The notes under the pieces are model-generated. The model ran no database searches, was not told the DNA's origin, and saw nothing but the letters and a program-made list of their open reading frames with translations. Position numbers and translations under genes: made by a program. A DNA stretch of 64,000 nucleotides, from positions 13,819,181-13,883,180 of the forward strand of contig NC_064036.1 in the NCBI RefSeq assembly GCF_932526225.1. Direction: 5' to 3'. This stretch comes from Nematostella vectensis (Eukaryota > Cnidaria > Anthozoa > Actiniaria > Edwardsiidae). Below are positions 22,086 through 35,800 of this stretch, piece after piece (the stretch's first letter is position 1; every line of letters starts with the position of its first letter).

Positions 22086-23480
22086 GTGGGTTGATATCAT
22101 TTTTCTATTTCTGGTGGCATACCCTACACACATCTATTACGCTGTGTGCCGGAAGGGGGGTACACCTGATAAGGATGCTCATAGTATTTTTAAGGGGTCG
22201 AAATCGGGCTTCACGTATTTTAGGGGGTCATCTCTTCTATTAGAAATGATATTTTTGAGCGTGTTTTTATTTGATGTGCTGGTATTTAAAAGGGCATTTT
22301 TCGAATTTCCCGACGAGCATCTCTATCATTTTTATCCCGAAGAGAACCCCTCCTTCCGTGTCTGTTATTTACATGGATATTTACACTTGATATTTCAAAT
22401 ACACAAAACTAAGCTTAAACGTTTATCTCAAAGCATTTTGTTTTAAATCAACACAAGCATAGACATTCCAGCATATATATGGAAAGAGCGTAGGAGAACC
22501 TCTATTACCGTAAAACTTTATACCGCCTTCATACTAAAATAGTTGCTATATTTAGCCAGCATTTTTATAAAATTGAAATAAAGTATGCATTTGGTCTTGA
22601 AAAGGTCGTCCATCTAGATAGATAAAAACGATATGATAAAAATGTGACTTTTACAGTGGCGCGGTCAATGTAGATAGAGAATGGTAGCCGCGCGCGACAG
22701 CCAATGATAATCTAAGATGGAACGAAGTCTGACTTGCAATGTTGTTTTTTTGTATCGAAAATGTGTTTATTTACTACATTGGCTTCACTGTGAACTTAAA
22801 GTCCATATAACCTTTCAGAGTTGATGACTTTATCAATTCTTTATATTTTCATCTTCCAAATGGTATGTGGTTCGTATGGACCCTATAAAACGCGCGAATA
22901 ACTCAAATCTGTAATATTGTGGTATTTTAGTCAACCTTCGGGAAAAAAAAGGCCGTGAACTGAAAGGCCCGGGTCCAGTCACGAGATGTCAACCAAATTA
23001 CATGAGAAAACATATGCGCACGCTAAACCGGTTCCCATCTTCATTTCTTCTTAGTTATTGCTAAAGAACGTTGTGTGGTTACAACTCTTACCGTCATCTT
23101 TATATCTCAACCTGGTAGTCAAATGATTATAAACTTCGGCAAACAAATCTGCAAAATTTAGCAGATATTTTTTAGTTTTTGAATTGTTTTTGTATTGTGC
23201 GCGCGCGCTGCATTCGCAATCAAGAATGGCGACATTCTCACGATCGCGCGCTGTTTTTGAAACCTACAACAAAACGATATCTTCTTTAGACATGGGAGAC
23301 ATGGACCCTCCCACCAAAATGACCCAAGCACCCACCACTACTACGTATCTACCCCCCCCCCCCCCCTCCACACACACACACACACCCTACCAACCCAAAA
23401 TACCAGATCAAATAAGTTAAGAGCTCACTAACGGTTTAATAGCCCTATACGGTTACAAAGCTGTGCAAGCTAAAGTACTG
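22086..23480. other. No gene recognised downstream of the SLC15 fragment
   Basis: The plus frames at 22086-22446 continue from the last SLC15 exon without transporter similarity and appear to be intronic or repeat DNA. From 22.45 to 23.47 kb only low-complexity runs were seen, such as a C-run followed by CA repeats at 23352-23385. Confidence 0.5.
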
Positions 23481-23483
23481 TCG

Positions 23484-25110
23484 CTACACCGCAGACGCTA
23501 AACGGCGCGACGCCCCAACTAGAGCACTGGCCGGAGTGCGAATATACAATTGATACGCCCCACTTCTCCACCGTCCCAAAGTCTGGATCAAATGATCTGG
23601 AATCCCATTCTGGGCCGCTACTGAGGCCGCACCTATGACGTACTCGACGCATTCTGGTCGTGGGTGATACGCCAGTTCCCGAGCGAAGGCCTCTGGGCTT
23701 AAAGGGGATACCTGGGACACGGGAGGGAGACCATGCAACGCTGTGAATAGAAAGAACAACCTAAGCTACCATCCCCCAAGTATAGGCACTATATGTACGT
23801 AATCTGTATAAAGAACGAAGAAAGTAGAGGGGTCAGGCGTCTGTCTAGGAAGGGGAGTTGGGGAGACATAACAAACAGCAACCATGACCAGTACTCTAGT
23901 TTATAAGCTTACAAGAACCCTCGTATACACAACTGCCCTACAACAACCTGCTAAGGTGCAAGAATAGGCGCATAAGATATTAAGTAAAAGTACCATAACT
24001 AGGTAGACTACTGTCTCTAAAAACAGTCAACAAACCCTACAAGGGTTTGACGATCCTGCTGCCGCCCTGGGCCATCTCAGGCCCACCGCGTGCGCGACTC
24101 CTTTCCAGGTAGTGGCTCTGGAGACGACGCCTTGCGCTTTCGCCCTGCGCTCGACGGGCTCTCGCGCGCCGGATGGTTCCCGTCGCAGTAAGCGCACTGG
24201 TGGGTGTAGCGGCACCCCGGGAAGAAACACTTGGCGAAATTCCACGAGCGACACGCTTCCGAACTTGTAGGGCGACCCCTACCGGCTTCCGGGCGGGCTA
24301 ACGCTCCCGCTGCGCAAACGTTAAATATCTGCGGGTAAAGTTGGGACCAATCGGTCAGCTTGGTCGCGGCCGCGTGCTCGCGAAAAGCTCTATCGTAATT
24401 CAGCCATACGCGACCGGCGATAAATGCGCAAAATTCCTAGCTTGTACAGCAGTAAATCCCGATTCCTCTGAGGGAACTGAGAGCAAAGGATCAGCGCATA
24501 GATCGAAAACGCCTCACACCACGCCCAAATATCCTGGATGACCCGCCGGGGTCTCTTATTTGCCGTCGTAAGTACAAGATTGCCGTTCATAAAGAGCTGC
24601 GGCTCCAAGTTTACCTCTCGCAGGTTTGAAGTCAAAAGCTCGCTAAGCTCCACGAACCGCCCACCAACAATTGATGATAACCAGTTTTGCAGGGACTGGC
24701 CAGAAACCAGGTGCCACAATAAATGGCTCGCCGACCGCCGGAGAAAGCACCATCATGGGCGCCATGGCCGTCAAGTCAACGCTGCCCGAGGCGACCGATA
24801 ACGGGAGAGCAGCCCTCAAACCCGCCACACCAGACGGCGCCGACGCGATAGAGATGAAGGTGTTGACGGTATTTGGCAACATACCTGGCGTTACGGGAGT
24901 CGCCCTGGTACCTGACGCCGAAAATCCCCGCCGACCCCGTTTTCGTCTCGTCCTGGACTCGATATTATTGGTTTTTCACTGCTCGCCGCCGGAAATTGGG
25001 CAAAAGAGCGAATCTTCTCCATCATCACCTCCCGGATAGCTTCCATGAACTCGCTCGAAGGCCTGTCCGCCATACCGCCGAAGAAAAACCAGAAATGTGA
25101 CGAAAAATAG
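23484..25110 (-). mobile_element. Relic of a tyrosine-recombinase (DIRS-like) retrotransposon, internally deleted
   Basis: Several minus-strand pieces belong to one element. The N-terminal piece starts MADRPSSEFMEAIREVMMEK near 25073. A gag-like domain at 24390-24600 reads PRRVIQDIWAWCEAF and FPQRNRDLLLYKLGILR. A Cys/His knuckle at about 24170-24260 reads WNFAKCFFPGCRYTHQCAYC followed by DGNHPAR. Last comes a recombinase C-terminus at 23484-23759 (GIPDHLIQTLGRWRSGAYQL then YIRTP), including the catalytic-type Tyr region. Just before it, HPRPECVEYVIGA looks like the early ORF motif of this family, so much of the central ORF, including any reverse transcriptase, appears deleted. Frames are interrupted. 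The family is known from DIRS1-type elements common in cnidarians; placement here is inference from motifs. Confidence 0.68.
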
Positions 25111-25199
25111 CTAAATCGCTTCCTACGTCTTAGCACGAAACGACGTTTGAACAGAGAGGATTTGCTGCTCGGTGCAAAGCTACCCTTCAAAAGCATACC

Positions 25200-26440
25200 G
25201 CTGCACCACGCGCGCCGGCGCAGGTCACGTAAACATGACCTCTAGATCTCTGAGACGCTGCCCTGTGTTTTGAGTCTAACCTTGCCTAAATACGAGCATT
25301 TAGCCTCATAAAAATTCAAATTTTAATCAAATCAATTCCCTTTTCAGAATTTGAAAGTTTATCTATGCTTTGTTTTGGCTAGATTGATATAAGTGAAAGG
25401 TTTTAAAGAACTTGAATAAAGGCACTGAATGTTAAAACAAATACAATAGTCCTATTTCATTTAGCCAGTGGTTCTAGGCATTTGACAATTCCAGTTTACT
25501 GGCATTTTCTGCATAGAGGCAATGTAACGATTACCAGATGATTACCAAGGTGACGGGCATTCCATCAATAACAAGGAAACCTAGAAAGCGATTTGACAAC
25601 GACCAAAACCAAAAGTACGGACAATTTAGATGCTTTAGCATATTTTCAAGGTTCTCCCCTAATAAGCAAGGAGACAACGATGACGGTCAGGACGAGAGCG
25701 AAAAAAATACTTTTGCACTTTGCTCTCAATTCCAAGCTACTAGCAATGGGGAAATCGAAACATTATTGTCAGAAACATATGGAAATACAGTTCGCTACAG
25801 TTAGGAACTTAAAGGGCAAGTGTCCCCTTCCTCAATAGACCGTGAAACTCAGCCTGAAATGTATAAGAAAAAACATATTTTACGTGCTGCTTTTAAATTC
25901 TCAGTCAAATTCTATTGTTTGCTATCGTCGTCGTTTATTTTTTTATCTTTTCATGACGGTCGTCTTTTTATACATAACAAGACAAGACGTCATCGGGTCT
26001 AAAACTAACCACCGCTAGCCTTTTTATTCAGAAAAGTTTTACTTTGTTTCCTGTGTTCAATTACTTACTCATTCTAGCTTGTAACCCTCGCGATAAGGTT
26101 GCAGACATTTTTTTATTCAAATTGTTTTTTTTTTCATAATCCTTATAATATTAATTCCATTTGAATATCTGATATCACTTCAAAAAATAATATTCCCACA
26201 TTTAACTTCTCTCTTTTATAATAGATTCTTTTAGATATTTACATACCCGGATAATGCCTACCACGTGGTTATTTGTAATGTAGAATGTTAAAATAAATGT
26301 TATATCGTAAAGCATTAAAGCATTAAGTACTGCGCGCTCTTACTCATGTCTTTGGATTCTCTGTTCATCTATAGAAGGCAGATAAATCAAGAGTTCTGCC
26401 TGGGTATCGTAGGGATGCGGAGCACCTGATGTTAACGGCA
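25200..26440. other. Intergenic, no gene recognised
   Basis: Overlapping plus frames at 25538-25838 (88 and 81 residues) have no known motif and no splice context. The rest is AT-rich, with poly-T runs near 26100-26130. Confidence 0.5.
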
Positions 26441-26444
26441 ACCG

Positions 26445-26822
26445 ACTGACGATGCTAGCTTTGTTCCCTGCCAGAGCCATACTCGTACTTCCTGGCCCGG
26501 TACTACTTGTGGCCTGGGCACAAATGACACCTCCCGGCCCGGTACGACTCGTGGCCTGGGCACAAATGACACCTCCTGGCCCGGTACTACTCGTGGCCTG
26601 GGCACAAATGACACCTCTTGGCCCGGTACTACTCGTGGACTGGGCACTACTGACACCTCCTGGCCCGGTACTACTCGTGGACTGGGCACTACTGACACCT
26701 CCTGGCCCGGTACGACTCGTGGCCTGGGCACAAATGACACCTCCCGGCCCGGTACTACTCGTGGCCTGGGCACAAATGACACCTCCTGGCCCGGTACTAC
26801 TCGAGGCCTGGGCACTCCTCTA
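26445..26822. repeat. 42-bp minisatellite directly abutting the B4GALNT-like stop codon
   Basis: About nine 42-bp units (GGCCCGGTACTACTCGTGGC plus CTGGGCACAAATGACACCTC) begin within a few bases of the stop codon at 26823, so they form the start of the 3' UTR of the minus-strand glycosyltransferase gene. The unit is a multiple of three and stop-free in some frames, giving spurious 130-149 residue frames on both strands. Confidence 0.92.
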
Positions 26823-29800
26823 TCAATATTCATCGTCATCATAGTCATATTCATCTTCATCCGCAGTGTCATCATCATCATCCCATTCCTTGGTCTCCTC
26901 GTGGAGCTGAATCACCTGGCTGTCGCTGCTGTAGTAATCTGACACCACACTAGTCGCCACGCCCACCGTCGGCGCCCCCCACATTCCTTTCTTGGAGTGA
27001 TAGAAATGATAAAAGTTGGGGATCCTTAACCGCTCCACTTCCATTCTACTTAAAAGTACCCTGGAACGAAAATGTCCATAACTTTAAAATTAAATAGTCA
27101 TATTAGGAATTATATGAGCAGCCGTATAGTCGAGATGAGTAGAGACAATTCTGTCGCGTGATAAATATGGAGTGGTTTTCAGCTGACCTGTCTAGTAGTT
27201 CCCAGTCCTCTCCGCCCCATTGCGTCCCGAACTCACGATAATTCATGCCGCCAACACGGATAAAGTCGGATTTGTAAATCGCAAAGAGACCATAGCCTTG
27301 CAGCTCCCAAAATCCTGTAACGGTAATAAGAAATAATAATGATAAATGACCTGTAAGCAAATCCAAGGTTAATTTATAATAGACAATGACTTATCGCCTA
27401 TCAGCCAATCCAAGGTAACTTTATAATAGACAATGACTCTTCGTCTATCAGCCAATCCAATGTAACTTTATAATATCGCCTATCAGCCAATCCAAGGTAA
27501 TTGTATAATAGACAATGATCCTCGCTTATCAGCCAATCCAGGGTAACTTTCTATTAGACACTAACCAAAACTATTATGCTAGAGGGCTCTACGGTCACAA
27601 AAAGGTCAAATTAACAAGGCCGCCTGGACAATTATAGTAAGGTGTATAAAATAAGGTCATTTTCTTACCGTATGGTATGGAGGGCGTAAAGCCACAGTGA
27701 AGTCGCGTGACGATCGGAGCGAACGCCATACGTCCTTCGACAGTGTGCTAAACAAGACAGGATATCAGTCACGATAAGACAACTAGACACCGATACTTAA
27801 CAGTGTGCTGGGCGCGACAACACAAGATTGTTTATTTATTTTATTTTATTTTAGCTTCGCCACAAAAGGCAGGGTAGCCGCAACAGCATTGCCATTTACT
27901 GCAGACCCTTTAAAAACTACATAATTACAACAGATAATAGAAGATGTAAAAAGACTATTTACAACAAGTTACAGGACCAGTACGTTAAAGGGAGAAGATG
28001 CAGAGATCTGAGCCTAGAGCTGTATGATATTTCTGTCAAAAATGGAAGTTCCAGTATGTACTTAGTGGCACACCTCTGAATTCTCTCCATATTTTGTATA
28101 AGGCCTATTGCCTGAGGGGCCCATACCTGGGTGGCATACCCCAAGAGCGGTCTTACTAAGGTAATGAATAGGAGGCGCCTAACATTTGTGTTTTTTTTAA
28201 GAATCGATTGTTCCTTCTTATGTAGCCCATCCGTCTATTTGCGTGAGATGTTTGGCTGTGGACGCGATTGTTCCATGTTAAGTAGTCCGACACGAGCACC
28301 CCCAGATCACGCTCGGTCTTCACTTCCTCGACTACTTTGGTCTTTATAGTGTAGTTCGTCACGACCGGCTACATCTTCCTTGTAAACCTTTGAGCTTTAC
28401 ACTTGGTCTCGTTGAAAAGTCCAGTGTCGGTTGCCCAGACGTCCATGCGGTCTAGGTCTGACTGAATACACGCAGCGTCAGCAGGAGTCTTGATCTGCTT
28501 GTAGATCTTTGCGTCGTCCGCAAACATGGCTGTGTAGCTACTCTAAACTACGTCTGGTAGGGTAGGTCGCGTAGATGAGGAAAAGAGCCGGCCCTAAAAT
28601 GGAACCGTGTGGGACGCCGAGCAGATGGGCAGAGGTTTGGATATAGCACCTGGAACAGTTACGCGCTGTTGGCGACCTGTCAGATAAGAAACGAACCACT
28701 GGAGCAGGTTGCCACCGAATCCAAAGTCACGCAACTTTTGCAATGGACGTGTGTGACAAACTTTTTCAAATGCCTTTGACATGTCCATATATACCAGTCA
28801 ACCTGCCCCCCATTGTCCAACTGAGCCCCTAAGAAGTTTTGATTTTGTTGTTGATGATTTTCCTTTGAGAAATCCGTGTGCGCTACTAAGCACACACCCT
28901 TCGAGGACTTTTGAAACAAGGGACAACAGTGAAATCGGTCTGTAGTGGTCTCTTGTGGTATAGCTCCCAAGCTCAGAGACTTGTCGAAGAGCTTGCACAG
29001 AGATGGTGCGATTTTCGGAGCAGTCTCCTTTAGAAGACGGGCCGATATCCCATCAGGCCCGGTTGCCTTGGTGACATCGAGGGATTCTAGTGTTGACTGT
29101 ACTTCCGAGATAGATACGTGCAGCCCAGTGATACTCGGCTCATCTGATGGTGATGGTGACGGTGAGGCAACGTGTGGAGAAGAAGAGAACACGGAGGCGA
29201 AATACGAGTTGAATAGGTCCGCCACCCCCTGTGGCTCCTCAGCCGAGCTTCTTGGACAAGCGCTTGTTGGAGCCATGGAGACACAGTTTGGGACAGCGCG
29301 TGATTTCGACTTGTGCTTCAAGATCGACCAGAAGGTTTCGGGTTTGAATTAACATCACACTCGATACCACCAAAGAACTGATCCCGTCGTTCTCGGAGCA
29401 TGTGTTTGATTTCCGAACGCAAGTTCTTAAATTTCTCTTTTAGGTGTTCGGTAGGAGATTTATTTATTTTCTTCCTGAAATTGCTTTTCTTTCTAATCAT
29501 ATTTATTATCGAGCCATTTATCCAGGGAATAGAATTTCGTCCTCTCAGTTTCTTAGATGGGATATAGTCAGCAACTGCAGCAAGGAAAAGTTATTTCCTT
29601 TCTTGCCAGCCTGCGTTGATATCCCCGAGATATAAGCAGGAGGAGAGGTTGATTGAGAGGTTGAAAGCAGCACGGAGACCATTGAAACCACCCCGCCCAG
29701 AGTCAAAGACAGAACTTAGGGGAGCAGTGGAAAAATTAGGGGTGGGGCACTGGGAGCACGTGCACCCCAATTTTTAAAAAACAATAAGAAATGACCAGTA

Positions 29801-32800
29801 GAGGCGTGGCTGTGCTCCCAATATTTTCGTAATGTTTCTGTATCGTTTATTGTATACCTTTCTAATTATGTCAATCATGTTGTTTGGTAACTCCAGATGG
29901 AGGTCACACATGAAGATGATGTCATGGGGACTCTAGAAACATCAAAAGCGTGTAAAGTTAGTAAAGCTAGTATAAAACCTACACATCCTAGTAACACAGG
30001 GGTTGCTGAGTTCCTAGGGCGCAGATACAACGTGGAGTCGGAAGCATGGAAAGGATCCTTAGGAAGCGACTTCTGCTTTTGTTATGTTTCTTTCTGGTGT
30101 GGGGAGAGAGGAAAACCGGAGCGGAGGCGGGAGCCAAAAAAACTAACGCACACAGCAGCTCAATACATAAACGCATCGCATTGATATCAAGGACACTTCA
30201 ATCATCATTTTCATCAGTATTATCTTGGTACAAACCTTGACGTACGTGCTACCGGCATGGATCCCATACGCCCTTTGAAACGCTCCCTCCAACCTGATTA
30301 GCTTGTACCTGTAGACAGAGGTAGTAACCGCAGATTATACAACCCTTCCTACACCTCTTCCTTAGAGCTTTAGATTTAACACGATACGGCAGTCAATAGT
30401 CCACCCCCCATCCCTACCTACACCCTTTCATAATCCTTCCTATACACCTTCTTACACATTTTCCAACACCCCCTCCTACAACCCTCCTACACCCTTCCTT
30501 CTTTCATACACCTCTTTCACACCCTCCTATACCCTTTCATACACCCTCCTACACCCTCCTATACCCTCCTATACCCTTTCATACACCCTCCTACACCCTC
30601 CTATACCCTTTCATACACCCTCCTATACCCTTTCATACACCCTCCTACACCCTCCTATACCCTTTCATACACCCTCCTACACCCTCCTATACCCTTTGAT
30701 ACACCCTCCTACACCCTCCTATACCCTTTCATACACCCTCCTACACCCTCCTATACCCTTTCATACACCCTCCTACACTCCATTTACACCCCTTCCTACA
30801 TCCCTTCCCACGCTCTTTTATACGCCACCTCCTTCAACCCTCCTTCAGCCTTTCGTGTACCCTTCCTACACCCTTTCATACACCCTTCCTTCTTTCATAC
30901 ACCTCTTTCACACCCTCCTATACCCTTCCATACAAACCTTACTAACCCTCTCCTAAACCCTTTTATACAACCCTTCCTGAGAAGGCTAAGTTCAACAAGA
31001 TAGATATGTTGTTATTCGTTCTTCTACTATAGATACTCCATGATTACCTTCTAAGAGGGCTGCGCTCAAGAGCAGCTTTGATGTCGATATCCGTACTGTT
31101 GAAATCCACGATAATCACGTTGAAGTGCGGGTCCCTGGTGCGTAAGTAGATCTGTAGGAAAGGATTCTAGCTCAGTATAGGTACATTTATACAACAACGC
31201 TAGTAAAACACGAGTACCGATCGATCGAAAAGAGTAGGTGATTAGAGTACACAAGAACGTTTGATTTCGGTTGTAGGCAGTGTTACCTACCTCGGACACA
31301 TAGTCAGCCTACCTCGGACATATAGTCAGCCTACCTCGGACATAAAGTCAGCCTACCTCGGAAATATAGTCAGCCTACCTCGGACATATCGTCAGCCTAC
31401 CTCGGACCTCATAGTCAGCCTACGTCGGACATATCGTCAGCCTACCTCGGACATATCGTCAGCCTACCTCGGACATATAGTCAGCCTACCTCGGACATAT
31501 AGTCAGCCTACCTCGGACATATCGTCAGCCTACCTCGGACCTCAGTCAGCCTACGTCGGACATATCGTCAGCCTACCTCGGACATATCGTCAGCCTACCT
31601 CGGACATATAGTCAGCCTACCTCAGACATATAGTCAGCCTACCTCGGACATATCGTCAGCCTACCACGGACATATCGTCAGCCTACCTCGGACATATCGT
31701 CAGCCTACCTCGGACATATAGTCAGCCTACCTCGGACATATCGTCAGCCTACCTCGGACCTTATAGTCAGCTTACCTCGGACATATAGTCAGCGTACCTC
31801 GGACATATAGTCAGCCTTCCTCGGACATATCGTCAGCCTACCTCGGACTCATAGTCAGCCTACGTCGGACATATCGTCAGCTTACCTCGGACATATCGTC
31901 AGACTACCTCGGACCTTATAGTCAGCCTACGTTGGGCATATAGTCATCCTACCACGGACATTTCGTCAGCTTACCTCGGACAAATAGTCAGCCTACCTCG
32001 GACATATTGTCAGCCTACCTCGCACCTTATAGTCAGCTTACCTCGGACATATAGTCAGCCTACCTCGGACATATAGTCAGCCTACCTCGGACATATAGTC
32101 AGCCTAACACGGGCATATAGTCAGCCTACCTCGGACATATCGTCGATGAAGTACTGCACCCATCGACCTTGATTCTTCACTGAAATAAAAAAAACAATAT
32201 TCAAATGATGGTTTTATATAGTACCATAAAAGCTCTCACGACTCAAGTATTTGTAGCCAAGAATGGAGCTTATTATAACGGAGGACCAGACGAGGAGGAG
32301 AGCTTAAAATGCTTAGTTAGGAGGGGTTTCTAAATTTAACGTTTTGGCTTATTGGAAAAGTAATTTAAAGAATAGAATGACATGTTATTACTTTGTAGTG
32401 ATCTCAATTGAACACCAAAAGCCGTACACAGTAACCAAGCAAAATAAGGACCACTGATATCGCCCGATACATCGCTACTCGGGCCTTGACTTGACCTCTC
32501 ACTTCCTTTTTATATTCGTCTATATGATTGTTACTTTACTCATAGGCTTCCATTTATTAGATTACCTGGTACAATGACGTGGACAGTGGCGTGCTCTCTG
32601 ATTCTAAAGCTATGGGGCTGGCAAAATGTCTCCTCTCCAAGCCTTTGATAGACGTATTGCGACAGACGAACAGGAGAACCTGGTAATAAAGATTTGTCCC
32701 GAACATAAACATTATATGATTATTATATGATGATAATATGGCGTTGTAAGAAGGGTGACTAAACCTCTCATGTTATATTGTCTCACGATGCATCTATCAG

Positions 32801-35800
32801 GAAACTTTAATAATTCTTTCCATGACGTCATTGTTGACGGTTAAGTGCACACTAATACACACACGTCATATCTAGATGACATCTTCTAAAATAAGTTGTC
32901 TGACAGCCTCTGTCCCATTTTCTGCTCTGCGTCCTGTCCCGTGTCCCGTCCCGCGTTCCATCCCACGTCCTGTCTCGCATCCCATCTAACTTTCTGTCCC
33001 GCATCACGTCCCACATTCTGTCCCGCGTCCTATCCTATCCTGCACCGGCTGGTCTATATACAGACCATATTAATTCCTGGCTTCTCAAACTTTTCTTGTT
33101 TGTAGCCAGGACTTACGAAGATCTGTCATAAGCCGACACGATCCAGTAGGATATACTTACGCTGACCATGAACATGAAGTTCCTAGAACAAAAAAGGGAG
33201 TGGGTTTTAACAACAACAACAACAACAACAACAACAATAGTTATAGAGATAATTATAGAGATACTCTTACCAGCTCTATCAGGTATCTGTCACCGTTCAG
33301 GACGTCATGGTTTTCCTCCACGTTAAGAATCTTGCGCAATGCATATTTGCTAAAAGCGATACAAAAATAAAGTAAGTTTTTTTTCAATCTACCATTCACA
33401 TACATTACTACCCCCTCCCTCTCCCATGGTTTAATCGCTATGGTGTATTTACCATTCACATACATTAATACCCCCTCCCTCTCCCATGGTTTAATCGCTA
33501 TGGTGTATTTACCATTCACATACATTACTACCCCCTCCCTATCACATGGTTTAATCGCTATGGTGTATTAACCATTCACATACATTACTACCCCCTCCCT
33601 CTCCCATGGTTTAATCGCTATGGTGTATTCACCATTCACATACATTACTACCCCCTCCCTATCACATGGTTTAATCGCTATGGTGTATTAACCATTCACA
33701 TACATTACTACCCCCTCCCTCTCCCATGGTTTAATCGCTATGGTGTATTCACCATTCACATACATTACTACCCCCTCTCTCTCCCATGGTTTAATCGCTA
33801 TGGTGTATTTACCATTCACATACATTACTACCCCCTCCCTATCACATGGTTTAATCGCTATGGTATATTTACCATTCACATACATTACTACCCCCTCCCT
33901 ATCACATGGTTTAATCGCTATGGTGTATTCACCATTCACATACATTACTACCCCCTCCCTATCACATGGTTTAATCGCTATGGCGTATTCACTATTCACA
34001 TACATTACTACCCCCTCCCTCTCCCATGGTTTAATCGCTATGGTGTATTCACCATTCACATACATTACTACCCCCTCCCTCTCCCATGGTTTAATCGCTA
34101 TGGTGTATTCACCATTCACATACATTACTACCCCCTCCCTATCACATGGTTTAATCGCTATGGTGTATTAACCATTCACATACATTACTACCCCCTCCCT
34201 CTCCCATGGTTTAATCGCTATGGTGTATTCACCATTCACATACATTACTACCCCCTCCCTATCACATGGTTTAATCGCTATGGTGTATTCACCATTCACA
34301 TACATTACTACCCCCTCCCAATCACATGGTTTAATCGCTATGGTGTATTCACCATTCACATACATTACTACCCCCTCCCTATCACATGGTTTAATCGCTA
34401 TGGTGTATTCACCATTCACATACATTACTACCCCCTCCCTATCACATGGTTTAATCGCTATGGTGTATTCACCATTCACATACATTACTACCCCCTCCCT
34501 ATCACATGGTTTAATCGCTATGGTGTATTAACCATTCACATACATTACTACCCCCTTCCTCTCCCATGGTTTAATCGCTATGGTGTATTCACCATTCACA
34601 TACATTACTACCCCCTCCCTCCTTCATGGTTTAATCGCGTGTATTCACCATTCACATACATTACTATCCCCTCCCTCTCCCATGGTTTAATCGCTATGGT
34701 GTATTCACCATTCACATACATTACTACCACCTCCCTCTCCCATGGTTTAATCGCTATGGTGTAATCACCATTCACATCATTACTTCCCCCTCCCTATCAC
34801 ATGGTTTAATCGCTATGGTGTATTCACCATTCACATACATTACTACCACCTCCCTCTCCCATGGTTTAATCGCTATGGTGTATTCACCATTCACATACAT
34901 TACTACCCCCTTCCTATCACATGGTTTAATCGCTCTGGTGTATTCATAACTAGCTAAGGTCATCTCTGTACTAACCCTCCAGTCTTGTTGTTGAGGATTT
35001 CCATGTAGCGGCGGACAACACTCTTAGCAACCTGTAACACGACCAATTATATCATTAACCCCTGTTAACAAGACCAAGAGCCAACCCCTGTTAACACGAC
35101 TAAAAACAATCCATTAACCCTGCTAACACGACCAAAAACAAACTATATCTCATGAAAAAGACAGGACATTATTGTTGTGATGGGTTACCTGTGTAAACTT
35201 GTGGTATTGTGCTGTGTGCTAAGGACAAAGTTTCCGACTAACATGAACTTGCTGGTATTGTGGTTGTGGGTTACCTGTGTTCAATTGCTGGTATTGTGGT
35301 TGTGAGTTACCTGAGTGCATTTGCTGGTATTGTGGTTGTGGGTTACCTGTGTACCCTTGATGGTATTGTGGTGGTGGGTTACCTGTGTACACTTGCTAGG
35401 TTATGGGTTACCTGTGTACACTTCCTGGTATTGTGGTGGTGGGTTACCTGTGTAAACTTGATGGTATTGTGGTTGTGGGATACCTCTGTACACTTGGTGG
35501 TACTGTGGTGGTGGGTTACCTGTGTAAACTTGATGGTATTGTGGTTTTGGGTTACCTGTGTACACTTGGTGGTATTGTGGTGGTGGGTTACCAGTGTACA
35601 CTGGGTGGTATTGTGGTAATGGGTTACCTGTGTGGACTTGGTGGTATTGTGGTTGTGGGTTACCTGAGTGCATTTGCTGGTATTGTGGTTGTGGGTTACC
35701 TGTGTACACTTGATGGTATGTGGTGGTGGGTTACCTGTGTACACTTGCTAGGTTGTGGGTTACCTGTGTACATTTGCTTGAATTGTGGTGGTGGGTTACC

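Noticed and set aside
30000-30180. Overlapping frames on both strands between two glycosyltransferase exons
   Set aside because: There is no conserved motif; the exons at 29932 and 30236 join directly in phase 0.
33688-34531. Peptide-repeat proteins on both strands with a 20-residue period
   Set aside because: These follow from the exact 60-bp satellite; opposite strands cannot both be explained as coding, and the array lies inside a well-supported intron.
33395-34945. CRISPR array (regular 60-bp spacing)
   Set aside because: There are no unique spacers between repeats; the entire 60-bp unit is conserved, and the setting is a eukaryotic intron.
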